Positions 1-6,167 of a DNA stretch of 20,355 bases are shown in pieces (the stretch's first letter is position 1; each line of letters opens with the position of its first letter). The stretch comes from Spartobacteria bacterium UBA5019 (GTDB lineage Bacteria > Verrucomicrobiota > Verrucomicrobiia > Chthoniobacterales > Terrimicrobiaceae): NCBI GenBank assembly GCA_002396485.1, contig DGXZ01000089.1:30767-51121 (forward strand), given 5' to 3'. Below the pieces are notes generated by a model. That model was not told where the DNA came from. It did not search any database and was given only the letters and a program-made list of their open reading frames with translations. Position numbers and translations under genes: made by a program.

Positions 1-457
1 TGAGGATGTTCATCATCGGCACGGGAAGAACCTTTGCGTTGGGTCCACCGAGATATTTGTAAAGAGGCTGGCCGATCTGCGCGGCGGCGGCCTTCGCGGT
101 CGCAAGGGAGACGGCGAGGATGGCATTGGCTCCGACTTTCTTTTTGGTTGGTGTGCCGTCCACTGCGAGCATGGTTTTGTCCACCGACACTTGATCTGCT
201 GCGTCGAGGCCGATCAGAGCGGGAGTGAGAAGTTTGGAAACATTGGCGACCGCTTTGTGTACTCCTTTTCCAAGGTAACTGGATTTATCTCCATCGCGGA
301 GTTCCACAGCCTCGTGCTCACCTGTACTGGCTCCGCTGGGAACCGCTGCGCGACCGATAGCTCCGCCGGCGAGTTCGACATCGGCTTCGATGGTGGGATT
401 GCCGCGCGAATCAAGGATTTGACGGGCGCGAATGGAAAGAATGGTAGTGTCGGACAT
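1..457 (-). CDS. eno: Enolase, N-terminal part (gene runs off the window)
   Basis: Enolase converts 2-phosphoglycerate to phosphoenolpyruvate in cytoplasmic glycolysis and needs Mg2+. The reverse strand reads from an ATG at 457 as MSDTTILSIRARQILDSRGN and continues with the family's N-terminal landmarks: the DSRGNPT box, the PSGASTG loop with the EAVELRDGD stretch after it, and KVGANAILAVSLATAKAA. The reading ends at the window edge near PVPMMNILN, so about 152 of the usual 425-435 residues are present. The catalytic barrel lies outside. No Shine-Dalgarno sequence precedes the ATG (the last bases are aaaactcacc). The gene is divergent from the zinc-ribbon gene at 606, and the 148 bases between them must hold both promoters. 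The identification is secure. Confidence 0.97.
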   Translation of the reverse strand, partial: MSDTTILSIRARQILDSRGNPTIEADVELAGGAIGRAAVPSGASTGEHEAVELRDGDKSSYLGKGVHKAVANVSKLLTPALIGLDAADQVSVDKTMLAVDGTPTKKKVGANAILAVSLATAKAAAAQIGQPLYKYLGGPNAKVLPVPMMNIL

Positions 458-555
458 GGTGAGTTTTGGATTAGACCTTCGAAAAACCAATTCGGTACTG
501 GTCTGGCAAGCACAATCGCGATTCGGGGCGCGCCGCGAAGGTTGATCCAGAGGAC

Positions 556-600
556 AGGTGGATTTAGTGTGGATGAAAACCGACCACCTGAAATCCGCCT
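556..600 (+). other. Stem-loop in front of the zinc-ribbon gene
   Basis: Bases 556-565 (AGGTGGATTT) pair with 591-600 (AAATCCGCCT) over ten positions with one G-U pair, leaving a 25-base loop. The 3' arm ends five bases before the ATG at 606, where a ribosome binding site would sit, and no purine-rich site is visible there. It could be a translational control hairpin, an operator or chance. Apart from this, 458-605 shows no recognisable element; promoters for enolase and the 606 gene are expected here but neither could be assigned. Confidence 0.35.
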
Positions 601-605
601 GAACC

Positions 606-836
606 ATGCAGCAATTCGAAAGCCTTCGCGCCTCGTCGCTCTATTGCAAAAAATGCGCCACCGCCATGCCGGTGCGCGAGAAGCTTCTTCTCGTCCTGCC
701 CGACAGGGAAATTTACGACTACCTCTGCACCGGATGCGCCTCATCCCTCGGCCAGCGCGAGGTCACGGCCGGGGAACTCATGATGTCCCGTGCGCAGATG
801 GCGCGTCAGGCCGCCACTTCACGACTGGGATTCTAA
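606..836 (+). CDS. Small zinc-ribbon protein of unknown function
   Basis: This 76-residue protein has two CxxC pairs (C14/C17 and C41/C44) about 23 residues apart, the arrangement of a treble-clef or zinc-ribbon knuckle that probably binds one zinc ion. No enzymatic motif, signal peptide or membrane segment is present. The C-terminal third is Met- and Arg-rich and probably helical. The stop codon (834-836) lies two bases before the fmt start at 839, so the two genes are very likely cotranscribed and perhaps translationally coupled. The fmt ribosome binding site (GGGA, 827-830) lies inside this reading frame. Coding status is supported by the cysteine pattern and the tight fit with fmt. A role in translation or RNA binding would only be guesswork from the neighbour. 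Confidence 0.75.
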   Translation: MQQFESLRASSLYCKKCATAMPVREKLLLVLPDREIYDYLCTGCASSLGQREVTAGELMMSRAQMARQAATSRLGF

Positions 837-838
837 AA

Positions 839-1789
839 ATGATGCGCGTTGTTTTTTGCGGCACCGGGGAGATCGGACTTCCCGCCTTGAAGGCTCTCCT
901 CGACTCTGGAAAATACGAGGTTCCAGGCGTCATCACCCAGCCCGACAAACCCGCCGGGCGCGACCTGAAGCCACGCGCCTCGGCGATCAAACAGCTCGCT
1001 GCGGAACGCAGAATTCCCGTGCACCAACCTCCGAAGCTCCGCGATGCGGCATTCCTCGATATGCTGCGGAACCTGAAGCCGGATGTCATGGTGGTCGTGG
1101 CCTACGGTCAGATTCTACCGAAGTCCGTCTTGGAGTTGCCACCCCTCGGCTGCCTCAATCTCCACGCCTCGCTCTTGCCCCGCCATCGCGGCGCATCGCC
1201 GATCCACGCGGCAATCCTGGCGGGGGATGCCACCACGGGAATGACTGTGATGTATATGGACGAAGGCCTCGATACGGGGGATGTCCTGCTCGAGGAGTTT
1301 TTGGAAATAGGCCCACAGGAAACAACCGGTGAACTCCATGACCGGCTGGCAGCGGTTGCCGCTCCATGCCTTCTCCGGGCCTTGGAGCTTCTGGCGGCGG
1401 GCAACGCGCCCCGCATGCCTCAAGACCCGGAAAAAGCCACCTACGCGCCGAAATTGAAAAAAGCAGATGGCTTTCTGGATTGGAACCGGCCCGCATCGGA
1501 GCTCGCACTGCGGGTGCGGGCGATGTCGCCATGGCCGGGAGCATTTGCCCGCATTTCGGGTCATGTTTTAAAAATCCATTCCGCAGCCGAAGATTCTGCC
1601 TCGGGCGTTCCCGGCAGCGTGCTGCAAACGGATGCTGACTCTCTTGTCGTCGCCTGCGCGACGGGTTCCCTGAAGCTTCTGAGTGTGCAACTCGATGGCC
1701 GCAAGCGCCTGCCCGCTGCCGAATTTTTACGGGGGTTTCCGCTGACTCCGGACGCGCGTTTTGATTTGTCCTTTTCTCCGGAGCCCTGA
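839..1789 (+). CDS. fmt: Methionyl-tRNA formyltransferase
   Basis: Fmt transfers a formyl group from 10-formyltetrahydrofolate to the amino group of Met-tRNAi in the cytoplasm, making the bacterial initiator. The 316-residue length fits the family. The N-terminal Rossmann domain begins MRVVFCGTGEIG and contains the NLHASLLPRHRGASP motif. N107 and H109, together with D145 in GLDTGD, match the catalytic Asn-His-Asp set. A C-terminal OB-like domain starts near residue 205 (YAPKLKKADGFLDW). Two adjacent ATGs (839 and 842) are possible. GGGA at 827-830 gives eight bases of spacing to the first. The open frame continues far upstream without stops, but that extension has no family similarity. Next comes pyrH, 25 bases downstream. 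Confidence 0.97.
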   Translation: MMRVVFCGTGEIGLPALKALLDSGKYEVPGVITQPDKPAGRDLKPRASAIKQLAAERRIPVHQPPKLRDAAFLDMLRNLKPDVMVVVAYGQILPKSVLELPPLGCLNLHASLLPRHRGASPIHAAILAGDATTGMTVMYMDEGLDTGDVLLEEFLEIGPQETTGELHDRLAAVAAPCLLRALELLAAGNAPRMPQDPEKATYAPKLKKADGFLDWNRPASELALRVRAMSPWPGAFARISGHVLKIHSAAEDSASGVPGSVLQTDADSLVVACATGSLKLLSVQLDGRKRLPAAEFLRGFPLTPDARFDLSFSPEP

Positions 1790-1798
1790 TGCGGTTCT

Positions 1799-1818
1799 AT
1801 ATGGGCACTCGCCCATGT
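1799..1818 (+). promoter_or_regulatory. Hairpin covering the pyrH start codon
   Basis: ATGGGC (1801-1806) is a perfect complement of GCCCAT (1811-1816) around the four-base loop ACTC. Pairing extends outward by a U-G (1800/1817) and an A-U pair (1799/1818). The pyrH ATG (1815-1817) is therefore fully inside the stem. No Shine-Dalgarno sequence is seen nearby. The structure could restrain pyrH initiation until ribosomes leaving fmt open it, but this is inference from sequence alone. Confidence 0.4.
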
Positions 1819-2552
1819 CCCAAACATCCCATGTCCGCTATAAACGGGTCGTGCTCAAACTCAGCGGAGAGGTTCTCCGCGAGCCAGGAAGCCGCGACAG
1901 CATAAGCCCCGAAGTCGTCCAAAAAATCGCCTCGCAAGTTGCAGAGGCCCGCAAGCTTGGAGTCGAACTGGCCATCGTCATCGGCGGCGGCAACATCTGG
2001 CGCGGCCTCACGGCAAGCCACCGGGGAATGAACCGCACCACGGCAGACTACATGGGCATGCTGGCCACAGTCATCAACGGCCTCGCGCTCATGGCCGCCC
2101 TCGAAGCCCAGGGCGTCGAAGTCCGGGTCCAAACGGCTATAGAAATGCAGAACCTCGCCGAGCCGTTCATCGTCCGCCGCGCCACACGCCACCTCGAGCT
2201 CGGCCGTGTCGTGATCTTTGTCGCAGGCACTGGTAATCCCTTTTTCTCGACCGACACCACCGCAGCCCTCCGGGCCGCAGAGATCGGCGCGCAGGTCATT
2301 TTGAAAGCCACGAAGGTGGATGGCATCTACGACTCAGATCCCATGAAAAACCCGGACGCCAAGCGTTTCACACACATCACCTACTCGGAGGCCCTCTCGC
2401 GCCGCCTTCAAGTCATGGACTCGACGGCTTTCAGCCTCTGCATGGACAACAAAATGCCGATCATTGTTTTTGATATGAACAAGCCCGACAACATCCGCCT
2501 GGCGATCGCCGGCGAAGAAGTGGGCACCCTTGTTTCCGAAAAATCCGAATAG
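1815..2552 (+). CDS. pyrH: Uridylate kinase (UMP kinase)
   Basis: UMP kinase phosphorylates UMP to UDP with ATP, the committed step to all pyrimidine nucleotides. It is a cytoplasmic hexamer of the amino-acid-kinase fold. At 245 residues it has normal length. Landmarks in order are KLSGE at 15-19 (phosphate-binding lysine), GGGNIWRG from residue 57, DYMGMLATVINGLAL (subunit and UMP contacts), a GTGNPFFSTDT loop, and KATKVDGIYDSDP near the C-terminal half. The start MSQTSHVRYKRVVLKLSGE is the one that fits the family; the open frame extends 18 codons further but overlaps fmt. The gene sits between fmt and frr, with frr five bases downstream. The pyrH-frr pair is a common bacterial arrangement, although tsf, often upstream, is replaced here by fmt. 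Confidence 0.97.
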   Translation: MSQTSHVRYKRVVLKLSGEVLREPGSRDSISPEVVQKIASQVAEARKLGVELAIVIGGGNIWRGLTASHRGMNRTTADYMGMLATVINGLALMAALEAQGVEVRVQTAIEMQNLAEPFIVRRATRHLELGRVVIFVAGTGNPFFSTDTTAALRAAEIGAQVILKATKVDGIYDSDPMKNPDAKRFTHITYSEALSRRLQVMDSTAFSLCMDNKMPIIVFDMNKPDNIRLAIAGEEVGTLVSEKSE

Positions 2553-2557
2553 CCACC

Positions 2558-3118
2558 ATGAGTATCGAAGAAATCCTTTTTGAAGCCGAGGAGGGCATGG
2601 AAAAAGCCGTTTCCTTCATGACGCACGAGTTTGCAGCCATCCGCACCGGCAAGGCCTCTCCCGCCCTCGTGGAGAATATCGATGTCGAAGCCTACGGCTC
2701 CACAATGAAACTCAAACAACTCGCCCTCATCACCGCGCCGGAACCCCGCCTGCTTGTGATTCAACCCTTCGATGGCGCCACAGTACGCGATATCGAGCGC
2801 GCCCTCAATGAATCCCGCATCGGCATTCATCCGGCGGTGGATGGCAAACTCATCCGCCTGCCAATTCCCGAGCTATCCGAAGAGCGCCGCCGCGACTTGG
2901 CGAAAACCGTGAAAGGTATCGCCGAGGAGTCCCGTGTGCGGGTGCGCTCGAGCCGCCGCAATGCGATGGACGCCGCAAAGAAAACCCAAAAGGACGGCAA
3001 GATGAGCGAAGACGAGCTCCGGGACACCGAGGGCGAGGTCCAAAAACTCACCGACCGCTTCGTTGCGGATATCGACAAACACACCGCCGCGAAAGAGGCG
3101 GAATTGATGAAAATATGA
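2558..3118 (+). CDS. frr: Ribosome recycling factor
   Basis: RRF works with EF-G and GTP to split the post-termination ribosome. The protein has 186 residues, the standard RRF size, and is rich in charged helical sequence as expected for the three-helix bundle plus beta/alpha domain. Diagnostic stretches are MEKAVSFMTHEFAAIRTGKASPA at the N-terminus, the second domain with VEAYGSTMKLKQLALITAPEPR and LVIQPFD, and the C-terminal R-rich helix with LAKTVKGIAEESRVRVRSSRR. The ATG follows the pyrH stop by five bases with no clear ribosome binding site, suggesting translational coupling. Its TGA overlaps the next start in an ATGA. Confidence 0.97.
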   Translation: MSIEEILFEAEEGMEKAVSFMTHEFAAIRTGKASPALVENIDVEAYGSTMKLKQLALITAPEPRLLVIQPFDGATVRDIERALNESRIGIHPAVDGKLIRLPIPELSEERRRDLAKTVKGIAEESRVRVRSSRRNAMDAAKKTQKDGKMSEDELRDTEGEVQKLTDRFVADIDKHTAAKEAELMKI

Positions 3119-3594
3119 AAGCCATCGCCGCTCTCCTTGCTGCACTCTGTCTCTCAGCCGCACTTCAGGCCGAAGTCGTGCGGGAGGCCCCTTCGTTCAC
3201 TTGGACGGACTCCACCGGCTCCGCCAAGCCGCTCAAGAACCTGCGCGGACAACCGGTGGTCCTTGTCATCGCCAACAGCCCAAGCGAATGGGCTTTCCGC
3301 TCCCAAGTCGGCCAGCTCCAGAAAATTTACGCCCGCTTCGCCGCCGAGAAACTCCTCTGCGTGTCCGCATTCTCAGGCGAGCAAGACCTCATCCGCTCAA
3401 ACATCCCCTTCCTCACCGTGCCCGACGGCCCAGGCACAGCTGCCGCCTACGAAGTGCCCACAGGATTCGCCATCGCTGTGATCGGAGCGGATGGCAATCT
3501 CGACTGCTTCAGCACCCGTGTGCTGCCCGCCCAGCGCATATTCGACATCATCCAAAACTCCTACACCAAACAAAAACAAATCCGCCGCGATTGA
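3115..3594 (+). CDS. Exported thioredoxin-fold (redoxin-like) protein without a CxxC site
   Basis: This 159-residue protein starts with a short signal peptide: Lys2, a hydrophobic core to about residue 16, and probable cleavage after LQA at 19. The mature part follows the AhpC/TlpA-type layout: APSFTWTDSTG, LKNLRGQPVVLVIANSPSEW at the first strand, a helix, LLCVSAF, and VPTGFAIAVIGADGNL, which carries the cis-proline-type loop and the usual DxxG turn. The active-site position that normally reads WCxxC is NSPSEWAF here, so the redox cysteines are missing. The only mature cysteines are isolated (KLLCVS, NLDCFS). It is probably a periplasmic non-redox or divergent member of the fold. The start overlaps the frr stop by four bases (ATGA), so expression is likely coupled to frr. 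Confidence 0.75.
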   Translation: MKAIAALLAALCLSAALQAEVVREAPSFTWTDSTGSAKPLKNLRGQPVVLVIANSPSEWAFRSQVGQLQKIYARFAAEKLLCVSAFSGEQDLIRSNIPFLTVPDGPGTAAAYEVPTGFAIAVIGADGNLDCFSTRVLPAQRIFDIIQNSYTKQKQIRRD

Positions 3595-3612
3595 TGTCTT
3601 CAGGCTCGAGCC

Positions 3613-3636
3613 CGCACGCCACTCGATCAGCGTGCG
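3613..3636. other. Intergenic GC-rich stem-loop
   Basis: CGCACGC (3613-3619) and GCGTGCG (3630-3636) are perfect reverse complements around a ten-base loop, 19 bases after the redoxin-like gene. The palindrome GGCTCGAGCC lies just before. No T-run follows, so it is not a typical intrinsic terminator. It may still limit read-through or protect the mRNA end. Confidence 0.35.
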
Positions 3637-3646
3637 CCCTACCGAA

Positions 3647-3676
3647 CTTAAAACTTAAAACTTAATTCTTAAAACT
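3647..3676 (+). repeat. CTTAAWW heptad repeat leader of the yqeY gene
   Basis: From 3647 the sequence can be read as four consecutive seven-base units (CTTAAAA, CTTAAAA, CTTAATT, CTTAAAA) followed by CTT, then CTC and the ATG at 3681. The AT-rich block contrasts with the GC-rich genes around it. A second copy of CTTAATT-CTTAAAA-CTTC stands directly before the gene at 19570. The placement suggests a dispersed short tandem repeat that has landed in leaders or serves there as a promoter or translation element. Confidence 0.6.
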
Positions 3677-3680
3677 TCTC

Positions 3681-4136
3681 ATGAGCTTCCAAGACCAAAT
3701 CAACCAAGACATCAAAGCCGCCATGCTCGCGCGAGAGTCCTCGAAACTCGGCGTTCTCCGCATGTTGAAAACCGCCCTTATGAACTCCGCTATCGAGAAA
3801 GGCGGGGCCGGCAGCACGCTCGACGACGCCGATTCACTCGCCATCGTGCGCAAGGAGGTCAAGAAGCGCCAAGACTCGATCGAGGCTTTTGAAAAGGGCG
3901 GACGCCCCGAAATGGCCGCCACCGAAAAAGCCGAGATCGAAATTCTCAACAACTACCTTCCCCAGCCCCTCTCAGCCTCGGAAGTCACCGCTCTGGTCCA
4001 AGCTGCGATCGCCGAAACCGGTGCCACCAGCCGCAAGGAAATGGGCGCCGTCATGAAAATCGTGAACGAAAAAGCCGCCGGCCGCGCCGATGGACGCACG
4101 ATCAGCGCAGAGGTCCAAAAACACCTCGCCGCCTGA
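3681..4136 (+). CDS. GatB/YqeY domain protein
   Basis: This 151-residue cytoplasmic protein matches the YqeY family, which is the tail domain of the GatB subunit of tRNA-dependent amidotransferase occurring as a stand-alone protein. Visible landmarks are MSFQDQINQDIKAAMLARES, the LGVLRMLKTAL helix, a KKRQDSIEAFEKGGR stretch, the YLPQPLS turn and the C-terminal TSRKEMGAVMKIVNEKAAGRADG region, all in the usual order. Length is typical (about 147-150 residues). Family members are thought to bind tRNA or support amidation, but the free protein has no settled function. The start directly follows a heptad-repeat leader with no ribosome binding site. The gene ends 14 bases from the convergent DNA glycosylase gene, with a TTTTTT run at the stop but no clear stem before it. 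Confidence 0.93.
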   Translation: MSFQDQINQDIKAAMLARESSKLGVLRMLKTALMNSAIEKGGAGSTLDDADSLAIVRKEVKKRQDSIEAFEKGGRPEMAATEKAEIEILNNYLPQPLSASEVTALVQAAIAETGATSRKEMGAVMKIVNEKAAGRADGRTISAEVQKHLAA

Positions 4137-4150
4137 TTTTTTAGCGTTCC

Positions 4151-4726
4151 CTACCTGCGCCGATCCGCAGGCACACTGAGAAACTGGCTGCCAGCAGCCA
4201 CAAACCTCCACGGAAAATCCGCCGAGCGCGTTATGCCAACGCGCCTGCACGCTTGGACATTGGGCGCAGCGCTCGGATGCCACAACAAGGCACCTGGATC
4301 CGACAAGAGATCACGCCCATGAAAAGTTCCATCGAACCCTAAGGCTCGGGTGAGTTTGCCTGGACCGGAGCAGAGGTTCTTGATCGTTGTCATGTTGCGG
4401 CGTCGGGTCATTTCCTCGATGCCCCGTGTCGGCTCCAAGGCACGGATCAAAACAAAGCCATCCTCGCTCCCCCCTCTCACCAGAAAGTTCAATAGCCAGT
4501 GTACTCCGTAGTTCAAATACACATACGCCGTTCCAGCCGGCATTCGCGTCACAAACTCCCGCGAGGACGGCCGCGTGAAGGTATGACACGCCTCGTCGTT
4601 GCGAACGGAATACGCCTCTGTCTCGACAATCACGCCCCCGCAACCATTCCAAACCAGCTCGCAGCCGATCATCTCCCGCGCACAAGTCACGGGATCGCGT
4701 TGGAAAAATTCCGCCGTCATGTTCAT
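4151..4726 (-). CDS. 3-methyladenine DNA glycosylase (AAG/MPG family)
   Basis: The enzyme excises alkylated and deaminated purines such as 3-methyladenine and hypoxanthine, starting base excision repair. The 191-residue protein has the compact single-domain AAG fold signature. VETEAY carries E37 and Y39, equivalent to the catalytic Glu and a flipping-pocket Tyr of human AAG, and H48 fits the His of the same pocket. AGTAYVYLNYGVHWLLN follows, then the conserved SGPGKLTRALG stretch. ATG at 4726 (MNMTAEFF) was chosen as start; a GTG at 4735 would add three residues. No ribosome binding site is evident for either. A decayed fragment homologous to bases 4269-4396 of this gene lies downstream of the SPFH gene at 5962-6087. 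It is convergent with yqeY and has no cotranscribed partner. Confidence 0.92.
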   Translation of the reverse strand: MNMTAEFFQRDPVTCAREMIGCELVWNGCGGVIVETEAYSVRNDEACHTFTRPSSREFVTRMPAGTAYVYLNYGVHWLLNFLVRGGSEDGFVLIRALEPTRGIEEMTRRRNMTTIKNLCSGPGKLTRALGFDGTFHGRDLLSDPGALLWHPSAAPNVQACRRVGITRSADFPWRFVAAGSQFLSVPADRRR

Positions 4727-4805
4727 GCAGCCCACAGTGTAAGGAGCAGGCCAGAGTGTTCAATTTTTTGTCTACGCAAGAGCGCTCGTCGCGCGCGGAC
4801 CACTT

Positions 4806-4956
4806 GGAGGGCCATCGTCCCGCATGGCCCAAATTTCCATCACGAACGGCGAGACATGACGGCCAGACACCTCTCCACAAAAAACCGCCCGGAGAACGCC
4901 GCCCTCAGACGCCGCTTCGCGGCTGAAAAATGGGCCATGCCGGAGGATGGCCCTCC
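4806..4956. repeat. Pair of inverted REP-like hairpins
   Basis: The 26-base segment at 4806-4831 is the reverse complement of 4931-4956 at 24 of 26 positions. Each arm is itself a small hairpin: GGGCCAT, an eight-base loop, then ATGGCCC. The two palindromes face each other across about 99 bases. This is the architecture of paired REP (BIME-like) elements or the ends of a small non-autonomous element. It fills most of the 250-base gap between the glycosylase and SPFH genes. Nothing else convincing was found in 4736-4988. Confidence 0.6.
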
Positions 4957-4988
4957 CATGGAAAGCGGTCTGATTTGTGAACGCTGGC

Positions 4989-5894
4989 TCAGCGTGGCGG
5001 CGCCGCCGATGCTCCACCCTGGAATTCGCCCACATTCAGGAAAGGCACGACTCCGCCGCCGCTGATGCGTGGCAGGACGCCGTCCCATTTTTCGATCGAG
5101 CGAAGTTGGATGATTTCGGGGCTTTGCTTGAGGGCAAGCGCCTCGCGCTGGATGGCGTCGGCGCGGGCTTTGGACTGCACCTCGGTGGAGAACGCCTCGG
5201 CCGATGCTGCGAGCTTGCGCTCCTCGGCGCTTGCCTCGGCCTGGGTGACGCGCATGATTTTTTCATTCTTGGCCTGAAGGGCCATTTGCTCAGCCTTCAC
5301 TTTGGCCTCAATCGCCCGGTTGAACTCCGGTGAGAAATCAAAGTCTGTGATGGCCAGATTCGCAATGGTGATAGCGTTCTCCAGCTCCTTTTCGCGGAGG
5401 GTGCTGTTGAAAAAATTGCCGAGCGCATCCTGGATTTGTTGCTTCACGATTTCGCGTTTCGTCACCAACTCCTCGGCGGTAAACTTGGCCGTTACGCCTT
5501 TCACGCATTCCTGAATCGCTGGCTCTACCAAAGACGCGGAAACTTTTTTGAGCGTTCCGATGCGCTGATAGATCAGCGGGGCCAAAGCCCCGTTGAGGGA
5601 GTACTGCATAGTCACCTGCGTGGTCACGGATTGGAGATCTTTCGAGGCTGCGGTGGCTTGCGCATGGCTCGCGGTGAGGCGCACATCGATTTGATGGACT
5701 TGGTCAAGGAGAGGCTTCTTCAGGTGAAACCCTTCCGGAAGCGGATTGGGCTGCACGGCTCCCAAAGTCGTGACAACTCCCACATTGCCGCTCTCAATGA
5801 CCACCGTCATCGAGGACAAAACGGCAAACGCTGCAATGAGCAGGATGGCAACTGGAACAAGAATACGGAAAGGCGAGCGCGTAAGATCATTCAT
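4989..5894 (-). CDS. SPFH/Band 7 (prohibitin-like) membrane protein
   Basis: This 301-residue protein has one N-terminal membrane segment (about residues 8-30, ILVPVAILLIAAFAVLSS), then an SPFH domain with the usual opening VIESGNVGVVTTLGAVQPNPLPEGFHLKKP. An Ala/Glu/Lys-rich coiled coil (about 190-260) follows, and then the prohibitin-type tail SPEIIQLRSIEKWDGVLPRI. Family members form large oligomeric rings or cages at the membrane, often acting as scaffolds for proteases or in membrane microdomains. No protease (FtsH, NfeD type) is adjacent here, so the partner is unknown. ATG at 5894 (MNDLTRSPF) is preferred; a GTG at 5903 is possible. The gene appears monocistronic, between the glycosylase and its decayed copy. 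Confidence 0.9.
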   Translation of the reverse strand: MNDLTRSPFRILVPVAILLIAAFAVLSSMTVVIESGNVGVVTTLGAVQPNPLPEGFHLKKPLLDQVHQIDVRLTASHAQATAASKDLQSVTTQVTMQYSLNGALAPLIYQRIGTLKKVSASLVEPAIQECVKGVTAKFTAEELVTKREIVKQQIQDALGNFFNSTLREKELENAITIANLAITDFDFSPEFNRAIEAKVKAEQMALQAKNEKIMRVTQAEASAEERKLAASAEAFSTEVQSKARADAIQREALALKQSPEIIQLRSIEKWDGVLPRISGGGVVPFLNVGEFQGGASAAPPR

Positions 5895-5961
5895 AGGACG
5901 CACATCTTATGACAAAGTCGCAACAGTTCAATTCCCTCCTCCTGTGGGAAGCCCGATTTGA

Positions 5962-6087
5962 GCGCTCGGGTGCCGCAACGAGGCAGCTGGATGGGTCAAG
6001 AGATCACTCCATGAAAAGTTCCATCAATTCCCAAGGTCGAGTGAGTTTGCCTGAACCGGAGCGTCGGTCCTTGAGCGTCGTCGTGTT
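5962..6087 (-). pseudogene. Decayed fragment of a 3-methyladenine DNA glycosylase gene
   Basis: These 126 bases align with 4269-4396 inside the intact glycosylase gene at roughly four of five positions by eye, with two one-base gaps. On the reverse strand the copy still reads SGSGKLTR, matching SGPGKLTR of the intact enzyme. The first gap then shifts the frame and a TGA follows after LFME. Neither the catalytic VETEAY region nor the C-terminus could be found nearby. The rest of 5895-6167 shows no gene. A six-base stem (TGCCAA/TTGGCA, 6097-6119) lies just beyond and might end transcription from the permease gene, but lacks a T-run. Confidence 0.8.
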
Positions 6088-6167
6088 TTCTATGCCTGCC
6101 AATTCGTTAGCCTTTGGCATTTGCAGATCGCCGCTACAAGCTGGCTCGTCTTTTCATTAGGCAACGG

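Noticed and set aside
191..838. Long N-terminal extension of the fmt reading frame
   Set aside because: It is antiparallel to enolase and overlaps the zinc-ribbon gene, has no similarity to formyltransferases, and the true Fmt N-terminus (MRVVFCGTG) begins at 839/842 with a ribosome binding site.
4130..4160. Bidirectional terminator between yqeY and the glycosylase gene
   Set aside because: There is a TTTTTT run at the yqeY stop but no stable stem before it; the small CTGCG/CGCAG stem at the glycosylase end lies within coding sequence.
4772..5035. 87-codon minus-strand frame between the SPFH and glycosylase genes
   Set aside because: It runs through both REP-like hairpins and into the end of the SPFH gene, has no recognisable motif, and its Arg/His-rich composition looks like chance in GC-rich DNA.
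6097..6119. TGCCAA/TTGGCA stem as terminator of the exporter operon
   Set aside because: The stem has only six pairs with an eleven-base loop and no T-run on either side, so it is not called as a terminator.
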